A DNA stretch of 64,000 nucleotides from Macrotis lagotis (taxonomy: Eukaryota; Chordata; Mammalia; Peramelemorphia; Peramelidae), in assembly GCF_037893015.1 (NCBI RefSeq), contig NC_133666.1:225447258-225511257 (forward strand), read 5' to 3'. The notes below the pieces were generated by a model. The model searched no databases, had not been told where the DNA came from, and was given only the letters and a program-made list of their open reading frames with translations. The position numbers and the translations under genes are program-made. Positions 23,941-34,869 of this stretch are shown piece after piece; the first letter of the stretch is position 1, and each line of letters opens with the position of its first letter.

Positions 23941-24210
23941 CTAGATAGCACAATGAATAGAACATCAAACCTAGGCTTGGTAAGAGCCTCAGATACTTAC
24001 TAGTTGTGTGACCCTGGCTAAGTTACTTTATTTCTATTTGCCTCAGTTTTCTCAACTGTGAAACAGGGATAATAATAACACCTACCTTCCAGGGTTATTG
24101 TGAGAATCAAATGAGATAACATCTGTAAAGAACTTAACACAATGACTGACACATTACCATATAAATGTTAGCTACTACCACTACTACCACTACTATCACT
24201 ACTACTGCTG
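23940..24210 (+). repeat. THER1 SINE followed by a (TAC/CTA)n run
   Basis: Order: 'cacaatgaatagaacatcaa', 'gtgtgaccctggctaagtta', 'ctgtgaaacagggataataa', 'aatcaaatgagataacatct', 'taccatataaatgttagcta'. The tail has grown into a CTA/CCA trinucleotide array at about 24170-24210. Confidence 0.8.
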
Positions 24211-24324
24211 TTTTATCATAAAGCAGACTTTTGAATTTGTGGAAACTTTTAAATTACTTGGAAGTTCTTCCTTGTCAGGAGATAATACTTATACTTTTTG
24301 GGGATCACACAATTCATCCTTTGT

Positions 24325-24508
24325 TGTTTGCTGTTGAAGTGTTTCAGTTGTGTCTGACACTTTGTGACCCTATTTGGGCCTTTCTTGGCAAAGATACAGA
24401 TGGAAAAGTTAAGATGAACAAAATTAAGAGACTTGCCCAGTCTACACAACTAGGAAATGATAGAGGTCATATTTGAACTCAGGAATCCACTACTCCACCT
24501 AGCTTCCT
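24325..24508 (-). mobile_element. SINE with BovB/RTE-like tail
   Basis: Reverse copy: 'tcagttgtgtctgacacttt', 'gtgaccctatttgggccttt', 'cttggcaaagatacagatgg', then head 'ccactactccacctagcttc'. Confidence 0.8.
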
Positions 24509-24974
24509 CTCTTGCATATGGCTCCTCAACTATGAAAACAGCTCTCTTATCATTCACTCTCAGCCTATTCTTACTTGCTCCAAACTAAAAGTCCCAATTC
24601 CTTTACTAATCATCTTATCACTTGGTTTTTTTGGAACCCTTAACCATTTAGGTCACTTTTGAGATAATTATTTAGGATCAATATTCTTCACAATTGTCTA
24701 AATAAATTATGAAATATGTGAATTTCAGTGCACAAAATACAAATTGCAATTTAAACCCATCAGGTCAATTGAAAAAAAAGTTTTTTGTAAGAGCTCTGAG
24801 GTAAAGCATCATTACTATTCTGAATATTGACTATTTTAGAAAAGATAGAACTATGTGAAATGCTACCACATGACCCAAAAGGTTTTCATTTCCTTGCCCC
24901 ATGTATTATATGTATATCTCTATATTTACAATATATGGAAGAAAAGCATGAATAGAGGGATATATAAGTATTAG

Positions 24975-26520
24975 AGGCATATTGGTGCAGTAGAAAAAGA
25001 CTTGGACTTGAAGTCATTATGACCTGGGTTCAAATTCCACCCACTCCAAATAGTAACTCTATGTCCATGAATGTCACCTTTCTATATCTCAGTTTCCTCA
25101 CATGAAAAATGCAGGTAAAAATAATGTTTGTAATACTTCTAAGATTGTTGTGATGTCGAAATGAAATAATATTGACAACGTCTCCCACCTTAAACTAAGA
25201 TAAGGTCAAAATAGATATAGGATTTAGATATAAAAGGTGATATCATAATGCAATTGGGAGAACAAGGAATAGTTTACCTGTCAGATATATGGAAAGGGGA
25301 GCAGTTTATGACCAAAGAAGAGACAGAGAACATTATAAAATGCAAAATGGATAATTTTTATTATGTTAAATTGAAAAGTTTTTGCACAAATATGATTTGC
25401 ACAAATATGTACAATGTAGTCAAGATTAAAAGATGGCAATAAGTTAGGAAACAATATTTATAAGTAGTGTTATTGACAATGGACTTATTTCTAAACTATA
25501 TAGAGAACTGAGTCAAACTTATAAGAATACAAGCCATTCCCCAAATAATAAATGGTTAAAGAATATGAAAAGGAAATTCTCAGATGAAATTAAAACTATC
25601 TATAGTCATATGAAAAAAATACTCTAAATCATTATTGATTAGAGAAATGTAAATTAAAACACCTCTGTGGTACTACCTCATACCTTTCAGATTGGCCAAT
25701 ATGACTAATTAAAGGAAATGATCCATCATGTGGAAGGGGATGTGGGAAAATTGGGACACTAATATATTTTTGGTGAAGTTGTGAACTCATCCAACCTTTC
25801 TGTGGAACAATTTGGAATTATCCCCAAAGGACAATAAAACTGTGCAAACCCTTTGACCCAGCAATACCACTACTAGGTCTGTATCCCAAAGAGATCACAC
25901 AAAAAGTGTAACATGTACAAAAAATATTTATAGCAGTTCTTTTCATAGTGACAAAGAACTGGAAATTGAGAGGATGACCAGACTTAAGAGTAGCCTGGAA
26001 AGACTTGCATGAACTGATGCTGAGTGAAGTGAGCAGAACCAGAAGAACATTGTTCACACTAACAGCAACACAGGGTAATAATCAACTATGATGGACTTGA
26101 TCATTTCAACAGTATAATAATCAAAGACAATTCTAAAAGACTTGTGATGGAAAATACCATTCATATCCAGTGAAGGAAGAGTGAAATTTAAATGCTGATC
26201 AAAACTTATCTTCAATTTTTTAAAAAGATGTCTTATGTATTATGTTATTTTCCCTCTCTAATAATTTTTCCCCATTTTAATTTGATTTTTTCTGTCACAA
26301 CATGATTAATATGGATTTATGTTTAAAATGGTTATATATAAGTTATATAAACTTGGGGGATGGGGAGAGCAGGGAGGAGAAAAATGTGACACTCAAAACT
26401 GCAAAAAAATGACTATTAAAAATGATTGTTGCATGAAGTTGGAAAAATAGATAAAATACAAAAACAAAGAAATAATGTTGATAAAGCTCTATGCAAGTCT
26501 CAAAGTGCTATGTAAATATC
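24975..26520 (+). repeat. THER1 SINE split by an L1 insertion
   Basis: The 5' part lies at 24975-25175 ('ggtgcagtagaaaaagactt', 'gacctgggttcaaattccac', 'tcagtttcctcacatg'). The 3' part resumes at 26469-26520 ('aaagctctatgcaagtctca', 'aagtgctatgtaaatatcag'). The join is in register once the L1 is removed. Confidence 0.8.
25176..26468 (+). mobile_element. 5'-truncated L1, ORF2 C-terminus plus 3' UTR
   Basis: Sense L1 from the late ORF2 region ('gaccaaagaagagacagaga', 'ccattccccaaataataaat', 'caaaccctttgacccagcaa', 'tctgtatcccaaagagatca', 'aactgatgctgagtgaagtg') through the 3' UTR ('ctgtcacaacatgattaata') to an A-rich end. It is flanked by gaaataatattga (25163-25175) and gaaataatgttga (26469-26481), a 13-bp duplication with one mismatch. 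Compared with fuller copies, part of the region after 'ggaaattgagaggatg' is missing. Confidence 0.88.
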
Positions 26521-26559
26521 AGATATCAACATCTCTTGTAGTATGGTACAAGATCTTTT

Positions 26560-26780
26560 TCCATCTATCTCTGAGATCAGGAAGAGCGAGATTTAATTAA
26601 GTACTGCCACTTCCTCACATTGTTAAGGTGACCCTGATCAGGTAAATCATTTAACATTTTGTCCCAAGCAATTCTCTAAAACTATGAATTTCAGAGGAGA
26701 TACTGATTTTCATCAGACTTAGAAGATTGGACTGAGTTTCCTATATCAATGAAATCATTTGTTGATTAAAATAATAAATA
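26560..26780 (+). repeat. Marsupial CORE-SINE, second type
   Basis: 'gtgaccctgatcaggtaaat', 'aagcaattctctaaaactat' and 'gtttcctatatcaatgaaat' match a SINE seen across marsupials. It is distinct from WSINE1 and THER1. A reverse relative is at 36180-36335. Confidence 0.55.
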
Positions 26781-27840
26781 AATCCATGCACTAAAGTTTT
26801 TATTGGTACTTAAGACTTTTGAAGTCTTAAGTAACAGAATTTTAGTAGCCTTCTTATTTAATTGTATTCTTTTCCACTAATTAAACCCAAGTACTCCACC
26901 AGTTCAAGAAATAACTCCACAAAATACAAAATCATAAAATTGAAATATTAAAATCCTCTTTAAATGGAATTTAAAAATTGTATATTCTGGTCTGATTTAG
27001 TCACTAGAATGTTCGTATATGTCTATATGAATATATACATATGCTCACGTATGTGTGTGTGTGTAGGTGTGTATAAAATGTCAGGTAGGTGACAGAGCTG
27101 AGCCTTAGAAAAGGGTTTGTTCAATATAGAAAACCTGACAATTCAATGAAAATCTTGGTAAATTACACTTTTTTTTAACTCTACTGATTTTAGGTTTACA
27201 ACCATAATACTGAATTAATAGGGGTTTAAATTTAATATTATATAATTTTAAGACATTATATAATTAACTGAAGTTATTGGGGGCAGGACATAATTAGTTT
27301 GAGAAGATCTCAAATGAAACTGACAAAAGAGAAGAAATTGCTTTTAATTTTTTGTTGAAATGGCAACTCTGGGAATTTTAAAACTTTAAAACTGATAAAC
27401 TATAGGATATAGGATATGGTCTCATTCTTTATTCAAATAATTGCATAAAAAGTCAATCCAAATGAATAAAAAAAGGGGACAGATGTTTTATGAGTTCTGT
27501 GCTATTAATTAAGTAAATCACCTCTTTGAATTCCACCTTGCAGAGTTGCTTTGAGGATGTTTAAGTATTTTGTAAGCTGTAAAATGCTATAAAACTGGAG
27601 GAACCAAAAAGTATGTGAAAAGAAATTCTGCTGTCGAGCTCTAGCAGGTACAAACAAAAAAGTGGAACTAGGTTAATATAGAATTGTCTGATAAAGAGGA
27701 TGTGGGATTACATTACAGAATGGGAAAATTATTTTAAATGAACATATAAAGGTTTGTAAATAGAGCTTCTAAGATCCACTTGAAGAGTTAACTCTAACTT
27801 ACATATCTCATGTTTTATTTGAGCAGCTTAAATTTTGCCT
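26780..27840. other. AT-rich unidentified stretch
   Basis: About 1 kb of AT-rich sequence with a small TG/TA-rich patch (27020-27072). Fragments near 27500-27600 ('gttgctttgaggatgtttaa', 'gctgtaaaatgctataaaac') resemble a THER1 3' end. No gene seen. Confidence 0.4.
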
Positions 27841-29140
27841 TGCTTATAAAGTGCAGCACCCTCTCTGATTAGGACATGCCATGCTGGGCAGTCCTGTGCC
27901 AGTATCTTCCATGCTGTACAATTAATTCTAAAGCTCTTAAGAGAGACTTCAGGATGTCCCAGTATTCCTCCTTCTTACCCCTTGTAAGTGTATTTGCCCT
28001 GTGTGAGTTCTCTAAAAACTAGACTTTTTTTGCAAGTGTATGTCTGGCATTCTAACAGTGTGTCCAATTCATCATAGTTGCACTCTCTGTAATAATGTTG
28101 GAATGCTAGGCAGTTTAGTTCAAGAAAGGACCTCAGGGCAACAAGGTGGTGCAGTGGATAGAGTACTGGCCCTGGAGTCAGGAGTACCTGAGTTCAAATA
28201 TAGCCTCAGGCACTTAATAATTACCTAACTGTGTGACCTTGGGCAAGCCACTTAACCCCACTACCTTGCAAAAACTAAAACAAACAAACAAACAAACAAA
28301 CAAAAAAGTACCTCAGTGTCTGGTATTTTCTCCTGCCAAGTGATCTTCAGAATCTTCCTAAGACAATTTAAATGGAAACGATTCAGTTTCCTGACATGGT
28401 ATTGGAAGACTGTCCAGTTTTCACAGGCATACAGCAATGAGGTTAGCACAACAGCTCTACAGACCTTCAGTTTGGTAGTCAGTCTACTACCTCTTCTCTC
28501 CCATACTTCCTTTCGGATTTCTCGCAAACACTGTATGCCATCTTTATTGTCAATGTGTACCTCCTTGGAAAGGACACTGCCAAGGAATTATGCATAGTAT
28601 TCAAAACATCTCCATTTGCTGCAATCATTGGTTCCACATATAGATGGTGTGGTACTGGCTGATGGAGTACCTGTGTTTTCTTGGTGTTGTTAGACCAAAA
28701 TTAGCACAAGCAGCAGAGAATTGATTCATATTCATTGCATCTCAGCTTCAGAGGCTGCATTGAGTACATAGTCATTTGCAAACAGAAGATCATGCACCAG
28801 CACGCCCTCCACTTTAGTCTTGGCTTGTAGCCTTTTCAAGTTGAAGAATTTACCATCAGTGTGGTAGTTGACCTTGCTATCATGTTCATGGTCAATGAAG
28901 GCATTTGATAATATGGCTTGAAAATATCATGCTAAAAGGTATGAGAGCAAGGACACATCCTTGCTTCACTCCACTGGTGACTGGTTAATCTTGAGAGCAT
29001 CATCCACCATACAGAACCTGGACAAGCATGCCGTCATAGAACTAACGTACAATACTGATGAACTTCTCTGGGCTTCAGGTTGAACTTCAGGTTGCTAAAG
29101 ATTGTGGGAAGAATCTGACACGAGAGTCTTCATCATGCCC
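27840..29140 (-). mobile_element. RTE/BovB-clade LINE fragment (RT to C-terminus), split by a WSINE1
   Basis: Antisense RT. Translating the minus strand in pieces gives GVKQGCVLA (near 28965), the catalytic box LLFANDYVL (near 28785; RTE has FADD) and LTTKLKVCRAVVLTSLLYAC with RLNRFHLNCLRKIL-like text (28330-28500). The C-terminal piece has DCPAWHVLIREGAAL-type text (about 27870-27900). This order is that of RTE/BovB LINEs. Stops and frame breaks are frequent. It is dead and old, and it is broken at about 28130-28316 by a SINE. Confidence 0.85.
28137..28304 (+). mobile_element. WSINE1-like SINE inside the RTE
   Basis: Full-length copy ('gtggtgcagtggatagagta', 'gaccttgggcaagccactta') ending in an (aaac)n tail. 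It is flanked by aaaggacctcag (28125-28136) and aaagtacctcag (28305-28316), a 12-bp duplication with one mismatch. RTE coding sequence continues on both sides. Confidence 0.9.
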
Positions 29141-29439
29141 CTATCCCTAGCTTTCCACAAGCTTTGTAAATTTTCCCCTTGAATGAAATACAGAACTATC
29201 TCTTGGATGAGCCAAATTAACTTGCTTTCAATGGGAGAATTCTTTCACTCTGTTTTGATTGGTAAATATTCTTTTATGTATACGTCTTTGATGTCTGTAT
29301 TGCTACAGATTGCTGCAGTTGGATAAATGGATTTCTTGGTCAAATGCTAATTTTGTTCATTGTGCATTTGGTATTTGGTGGGAAGGAAATTAAACTTTGG
29401 ATATAAAACCTTGGGTTCTACTTCCCCCAACAATGAAAT

Positions 29440-29700
29440 AACAATTAGGAGTTAGATTGAACCTGGAAAATTTTATCCTCCAGTCAAATGCTATTTTAAA
29501 AAGTAGCTATAATTCTAGTCTGATATCCTCTCTTTCTCTGAGAAGAACATAGTGGTCTCAAGTCTCAACTTCCTGTTTCCCCTGTTGGAAGAAATTAAGA
29601 GTTTCCCCAGGAGTGGTGAATAGAGGGAGAAGAGACTTGTGATGTCTATTCTACTTTCCTTTGAACCACAGTTTACCTAACAACACTTGAGACCTAAGTA
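29440..29700. repeat. Direct repeat, copy 1 of a diverged pair
   Basis: Shared landmarks with 30105-30370: 'ttagattgaacctg' / 'ttagatagaacctg'; 'ctagtctgata' / 'ctagtcctgata'; 'gtctcaacttcctgtt' / 'gtctccaacttcctac'; 'agagagaagagac'-like text near the end. The spacing is a nearly constant 665-670 bp. The family is unknown. Confidence 0.6.
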
Positions 29701-29830
29701 CATAAGCGCATGTTTGTCTCTGTATGTTTGTATTTGTGTATATATTTACTATAAACATATAGTATATATACTACATGGATATGTATCTCTATATGTGTGC
29801 ATGTGTTTGTATGTGTATTATATCCAAGGA
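29700..29830. repeat. Degenerate TA/TG-rich tract
   Basis: Repeats of 'tatgt/gtata' type between the two direct repeats, with no strict period. Confidence 0.5.
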
Positions 29831-30104
29831 CCATTAGATATGAGACTTTTATTATTGGTGAAAATGAATGCCCTGCCCTGTTGAAGGACCACGTGGAATT
29901 CGGGAGAGCTGAACAGTTCCAATCTTCTCCAGTCTTCTAGATTTTTTGAATTTCAAATTGCTTCAGGACTTACTGGTGCTTCTGGCTTCCACCTTCTATA
30001 AGGAAAATCAGAAGAGACCAACTCAATTCAGCCTGCTGAAGGAAAAGACTCTGGAATAGTCTTTCTTCTCCCTCTATCCCCATCTTAAAATAATACTTCT
30101 TCCA

Positions 30105-30370
30105 TCAACAGTGATCAGAATTTAGATAGAACCTGATCATAGTCCCTAGAATAAGACTATTTAAGGGAGCACACAGTTATATTTCTAGTCCTGATAACTA
30201 AGGCCTCTCTCTAAGGAGAGCAGAGAGGTGTCCTTAGTCTCCAACTTCCTACTTCTCCTTCTGGCAGCCGTTAAAGTCTCCCTTGAGAGGGTGTAAAGAG
30301 AAGACATAGAATCATATCCATCTGCTCTCTTAAATATTGTTAGCCAAGGGAATATGATTGAGTTCAATCT
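30105..30370. repeat. Direct repeat, copy 2 of a diverged pair
   Basis: Homologous by eye to 29440-29700 at roughly two thirds identity, in the same orientation. Together they could be an old segmental tandem duplication, two copies of one repeat family, or LTR-like ends. No internal coding sequence is visible between them. Confidence 0.6.
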
Positions 30371-30379
30371 AACTTCAGA

Positions 30380-30950
30380 CTGCTATGATATATGTGTATA
30401 TGAATATATGCATATTTATATACACACAACCATATATGTAGGGATTAAACTCAACAGGAAAAGATAATGACCTTGCTATTCTCAATTTAACATTTGTGCT
30501 TATTCAGATTTATGCACATGGTAAGACCAAAGGGGTTTTGGGGATCTATAAAAAAATAATTAATACTTAAAGATTGCAGTGGCTCAGGCACACAGAGTCC
30601 TATCAAGGTTTCCTTGATAAAGAAACCTGAAATGGGTTTGGGGGTCACAAGAGCCCTACAGGTGATTTAGAACTTTCTAATAACTCTAACTCAGGTTGGG
30701 AAGAGGTCCAGGAAGATGCTTTTCCTGGTAGGAAGAAACAAAAGTGCCTTATGTCACTCTGCCTGGCTTTTGACTTATGTTAAGAATGGTAAGAACTTTC
30801 AGAGTGTGTTTATGAGAGGGAGGGTTTCTAGTCACCATACCTACGCAGGCAGGAATTGGGATCATCCAATTCAAATCCTAAAGATGAGACCCAGCAGGTC
30901 ATAGAGAGCAAAGTAAAATTAAAAAATAGCAGAGCACAAGGCTTTGCCAA
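30380..30950. other. Unidentified stretch
   Basis: About 570 bases after the second direct repeat. It has a small palindrome-like phrase ('caaggtttccttgataaaga'). No gene or known repeat. Confidence 0.35.
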
Positions 30951-30954
30951 GCCT

Positions 30955-31345
30955 TTTTTAAATTTATTTTTAATTTATGTAATAAAACAAGCATCTTTAT
31001 AACATAATAAAATAAAAAAGATAATTGCATAAAGGAAATCTATTATGTACAACTTGCTTTTCCATTTGAATATTTAATAAAATTATGTAAATTTCTAATT
31101 TTTTTAACTTCCCCTTCCCCCGCTTGAGAAAGGGCTACAATTAGACACAAACATGTCTGCATATTCTACTCACATATGTAAAATCATTATATACATATTT
31201 TTATTTATAAGTTATTTCTATGGATACAAATAATATCTTCCTCTATAGGTCCTTTGAGGTTAATTTGGGTGTTTATAATAGTCAAAATTACTACATTTGC
31301 TCAAAGTTGTTCTGAAAACAGTATTATTATGGTTATACTCATAAT
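30955..31345 (-). mobile_element. L1 3'-UTR fragment
   Basis: Antisense: 'taaaacaagcatctttataa', 'ctattatgtacaacttgctt', 'gctacaattagacacaaaca', 'tcctttgaggttaatttggg', 'ctcaaagttgttctgaaaac'. This order is a marsupial L1 3' end of a different subtype from 15905-16665. Confidence 0.65.
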
Positions 31346-31424
31346 AGAGAGTATGTACATAGAGGTCAGAATTCAGTTCATGGTGAACCACTGAAGATCA
31401 GGTACAATGATGATAGCAGATGGA

Positions 31425-31600
31425 TAACCTCTGTTTGCTTCAGTTTTCTCAACTACACATTTGGAATAATAATAATAACACTTACTTCCAAAGATTGTTG
31501 TGAAGATAAAATGAGTTAATGTTTTCAATGGTTTATCCCAATTTATAGAACATAGTAGGGGATTCATGTGAATTTTATTGTTGTTGTTGCTATCCCAAAT
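31425..31600 (+). repeat. THER1 SINE, 5' truncated
   Basis: 'aacctctgtttgcttcagtt', 'tgtgaagataaaatgagtta', then an L2-like end and 'attgttgttgttgct'. Confidence 0.7.
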
Positions 31601-31639
31601 AAGTTCTGTAATCATATTCTTCTTTCATGGATATAGATT

Positions 31640-31780
31640 TATAGTTGGAAGGGAGATCAAATCAAACTTTCTCATTTTATAGAACAGGAAATTGTAGTAG
31701 CAAAGTTAGGTGACTTGCCCAAGATCATATAGCTACTAAATGTCAGAGATAATATTAATCCCAAGTCTTCTAACTCCAAA
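31640..31780 (-). repeat. MIR SINE
   Basis: Reverse MIR: 'tctcattttatagaacagga', 'gtgacttgcccaagatcata', 'agctactaaatgtcagagat'. Confidence 0.7.
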
Positions 31781-31837
31781 ACAAATGCTCTTTTCAATAA
31801 ACCAGTGTTTTGTTTGTCTGTTTTTTGTGCTGTTGTT

Positions 31838-31978
31838 TTTTTGTGAGATTGTGGGGTTAAGTGACTTGCCCAAGGTCATATAGCTGATTAAGTATCAAAT
31901 GTCTGTGGCTGAATTTGAACTCAGGTCCTCCGGACTCCAGAGATGGTGTACTGTCCACCGTGCCACCTAGCTGCCCCC
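31838..31978 (-). mobile_element. WSINE1-like SINE
   Basis: Reverse copy: 'gtggggttaagtgacttgcc' through 'cgtgccacctagctgccccc'. The tail side is T/G-rich and partly scrambled, and I found no clear duplication. Confidence 0.82.
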
Positions 31979-32329
31979 ATGTGTTTCTTGAGAAAAGAGG
32001 AACAGAGAAATATCATATTATGGGAGGGGTTAATATGAAAGCAAATTTAATTTTTTTGAGAGATGAATACTGCTGGGAATAGTTCCTTGAGAGTAAAGTC
32101 GGTCTTTTTTTTACTGAATGTCAAATGCTGGTTGAATATTATTATTATTGAATGATATAGCTAATCATTTATATATTTTGGGACATACTAAGAAATAGAT
32201 TAGAGTTAGCTCTTGAGAGTCCATTGTAACTTTTCAGTGTGAGCTTTATTAACTTGGAACTGGCATCACTAGGATTCAGAGTCAGCTTTGTTTGTTGTTT
32301 TTGTTGTTGATAGTCTAGACTTAAAAAAA

Positions 32330-32580
32330 GTGATACTTTGTGCAATGATTTTTCAATTGTGTCTAACTCTGCATGACCCTATTTGGGGTTTTCTTCACAG
32401 ATACTGGAGTGGTTTGCCATTTCCTTCTCCAGATCATTTTACAGATGAGGAAACTGAGGCAAACAGGGTTAAGTGACTCAGAGTCACACAGCTAGTAAGA
32501 CTCTGAATTTGAATTCATGAAGATGAGTTATCCTGATTTCACGTTCTGCAAATCTATCCATTGTGTCACCTAGCTGCTCA
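32330..32580 (-). mobile_element. SINE with BovB/RTE-like tail
   Basis: Reverse copy with all parts: 'tcaattgtgtctaactctgc', 'ctggagtggtttgccatttc', 'cttctccagatcattttaca', 'gatgaggaaactgaggcaaa', 'cattgtgtcacctagctgct'. Confidence 0.87.
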
Positions 32581-32589
32581 AGCAAGTGA

Positions 32590-33735
32590 TGGAGGAAATG
32601 TTAATAATACAAATGAAATGTAAAAGTGCAGTCCCCCTCCCCACATGTCCAGAGCCTGTTGTTGTATGCTTAAATGCTCTCTTCCCTAAATCAAATTAGC
32701 CTGGAGCTATTCACCCTTATTTAGGACCTTTGCAGGAGAGAGTAGAAGGTAGGGGCTGCATATGGATAATACTTTTCCATTCCAATCCCAGAACTTCTGT
32801 TTAGGATTCTTGAGACCAAGCTAACCTCTTTTTTTTTTTTAAATCACAGAAATGTTATTATCCTACGTGTTTCCCTCCTCAGCTTGACTTCTTGCCCTGA
32901 TCTATCTGTGTGGCAGTCAATCTATCTGCTCATGAGTATGTTTCTCTTAAATCTCTCTCTACAACTCAGTGCAGAGGGTGTTTCACATGATCACCTTAGA
33001 TAAAAGTCAGGGAAAGCCTAGACAGGATGATCAGCATCTTTCAAAGCAGCTATGAACAAAATACACCTGGTGCTCCAGTAAATCCCTGCTAGGCAGTGGT
33101 GCCTGCTGTCTTTGTCAACTGCTAGGGGGTGGTGATCGATGTCAGTCACCAAAATGACACCCCAGAAAGCTTTAAGTCCGCTCCCATGGTTCTTGCATAT
33201 GTGAACACTTTTGAGAGTGAGTAGTAGATAAACGTGGCTTATGAATGTAATAATGGAAAGAGTCCTTGATTCTAGACAAATTATATGTGGGGGTGACTTA
33301 TTTGGGGGTGATAACAACTCCAGGAGAAGTGCCCAGAGACTTTTCATAAGCCCAACAGAATGATAACATTTCAAATTTCAAAGCTATCAAACTAACAAGA
33401 GGTTAAGACTAACATTTACTTATTAAAATAATTTCCTAATCATTCTTATAAGAACTTAATGAGTGACAAACTGACGGTGGATATAAATTTATGATTTCCC
33501 AAAATAACATTTGATTGGTTTGAGTGATGTCTTACATGAAGTAATCATAGTTAATTTTTGCTTCTGGAGAGATTTGACTTTACCAGTCTATCATGTCATC
33601 AGATGTATTTCAAGACTGATTTCTTTGTCTGTTGATACGGAGCTAAAGAGTTCCTATGGAGATGCTTAAATCTTTAACTTGTATTTTTGTCAGTGCAGAT
33701 GGGGTAAATTCAGATTTGGGGTAAGACATTAAAAT
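32590..33735. other. Unidentified stretch with a 118-residue chance frame
   Basis: About 1.1 kb of moderate-complexity sequence. The minus frame at 33018-33374 has no recognised domain, no start context and no splice structure. A gene is not supported. Confidence 0.35.
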
Positions 33736-33737
33736 CT

Positions 33738-33925
33738 CTAGTTGAAAGATAGTGTAGTGGAAAGAAAAATTGAGAAGGAATCAAGATACTTGGGTTCTAT
33801 TCCAAATTGGTCATTTAACTAGCTAGATGATCTTGGACAAGTCACCTCACATCCCTGGACCTTACTTTCCTAATCAGTAAAATGAGAAGTTTAGGCTAAA
33901 TTATGTATAATTCCCTTCTATACAG
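33738..33925 (+). repeat. MIR SINE
   Basis: 'agtgtagtggaaagaaaaat', 'gatcttggacaagtcacctc', 'taatcagtaaaatgagaagt', then 'tataattcccttctatac'. Near full length. Confidence 0.75.
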
Positions 33926-33929
33926 ATGA

Positions 33930-34725
33930 TTCTATTATCTGCTACAATACAACAAAGACAGTTCACTCTTCCTCTTTTGGTCATAAAGATTTAGGAAGTC
34001 TGTCTAGATGACAAGAAAGCAAAGATTGCAGGAAAAAAGGCAGATTGAGAGCCAATTGTTAATGGTGACTATCTGGATTGTCAGTCAGGTGAATCCTGAA
34101 AGCACATAAAAGTAACATTTCTCTGATTCCCCTCTTTTCCATTAATAAAATAACCACCCAAGTACAAGCCTTCAGTTTGAATATTTGTTATAGTCTTTAT
34201 ATTGGCCACAGGCCTGAGATACTCCCTTGCTCATAGACCAGATAAATCTCATCTGAGAAGCACTTCTTAGTTCTTGTTTGACTTGGATTTATTTTGAATT
34301 CAATATCAGATTCTAACTCTTCTTAGTTATATATTTTCCTTTCCAATTAACCTGTGATGATCCAAACATCTGAATACTGCACCATCATATATGAAAAGTA
34401 GAGAGCAGGAACTTCTGGTCATCTGCCATGAGGTGGAAAGAATGACTTGCAGATTTTTCTGTGATACTACTGACAAAGGAAAGGATCCACAGAAAACACA
34501 TGGATTGGAGGTGTTTTATCTCTTTAGGAGAGGGGTGGATCACATAGCAAGACTGGAAGATGGTAGAAGGACTGGCCAACTTGCATCCCAAAATTCCACA
34601 ATAACCCAATGGAGGAAATAGAACAGAAATAGAAATAGTGAACTCAGGGTCCTTAGCTCTGGTATTTTTTGTGCCTCTTTTCTTTCCCTTTGTCATTCAT
34701 CAGGAAGTATACTTTTCACTGTATT
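33930..34725. other. Unidentified stretch
   Basis: About 800 bases. Two overlapping short frames on opposite strands near 34385-34696 are chance. No repeat or gene recognised. Confidence 0.35.
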
Positions 34726-34734
34726 GACTTTAGA

Positions 34735-34865
34735 ATCAAAGAATCTAGCTTTGAGTGCCAGCTCTGAGTGACCTTGTTCAGTTCTATGTGCCTCAATTTC
34801 CTCATCCATAAAAATAAGAGGTTGGACTAGATGACTTCTGACTCTAAATCAGTTCTAAATCTATA
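34735..34865 (+). repeat. MIR fragment
   Basis: 'gtgccagctctgagtgacct', 'gtgcctcaatttcctcatcc', 'ggttggactagatgacttct'. Confidence 0.7.
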
Positions 34866-34869
34866 AACC

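Noticed and set aside
28261-28527. 88-residue minus frame as a gene
   Set aside because: It reads through the RTE reverse transcriptase and the tail of an inserted SINE; not a host gene.
33018-33374. 118-residue minus-strand frame
   Set aside because: No domain, start context or splice context that I recognise; a frame of this length is expected by chance in 64 kb.
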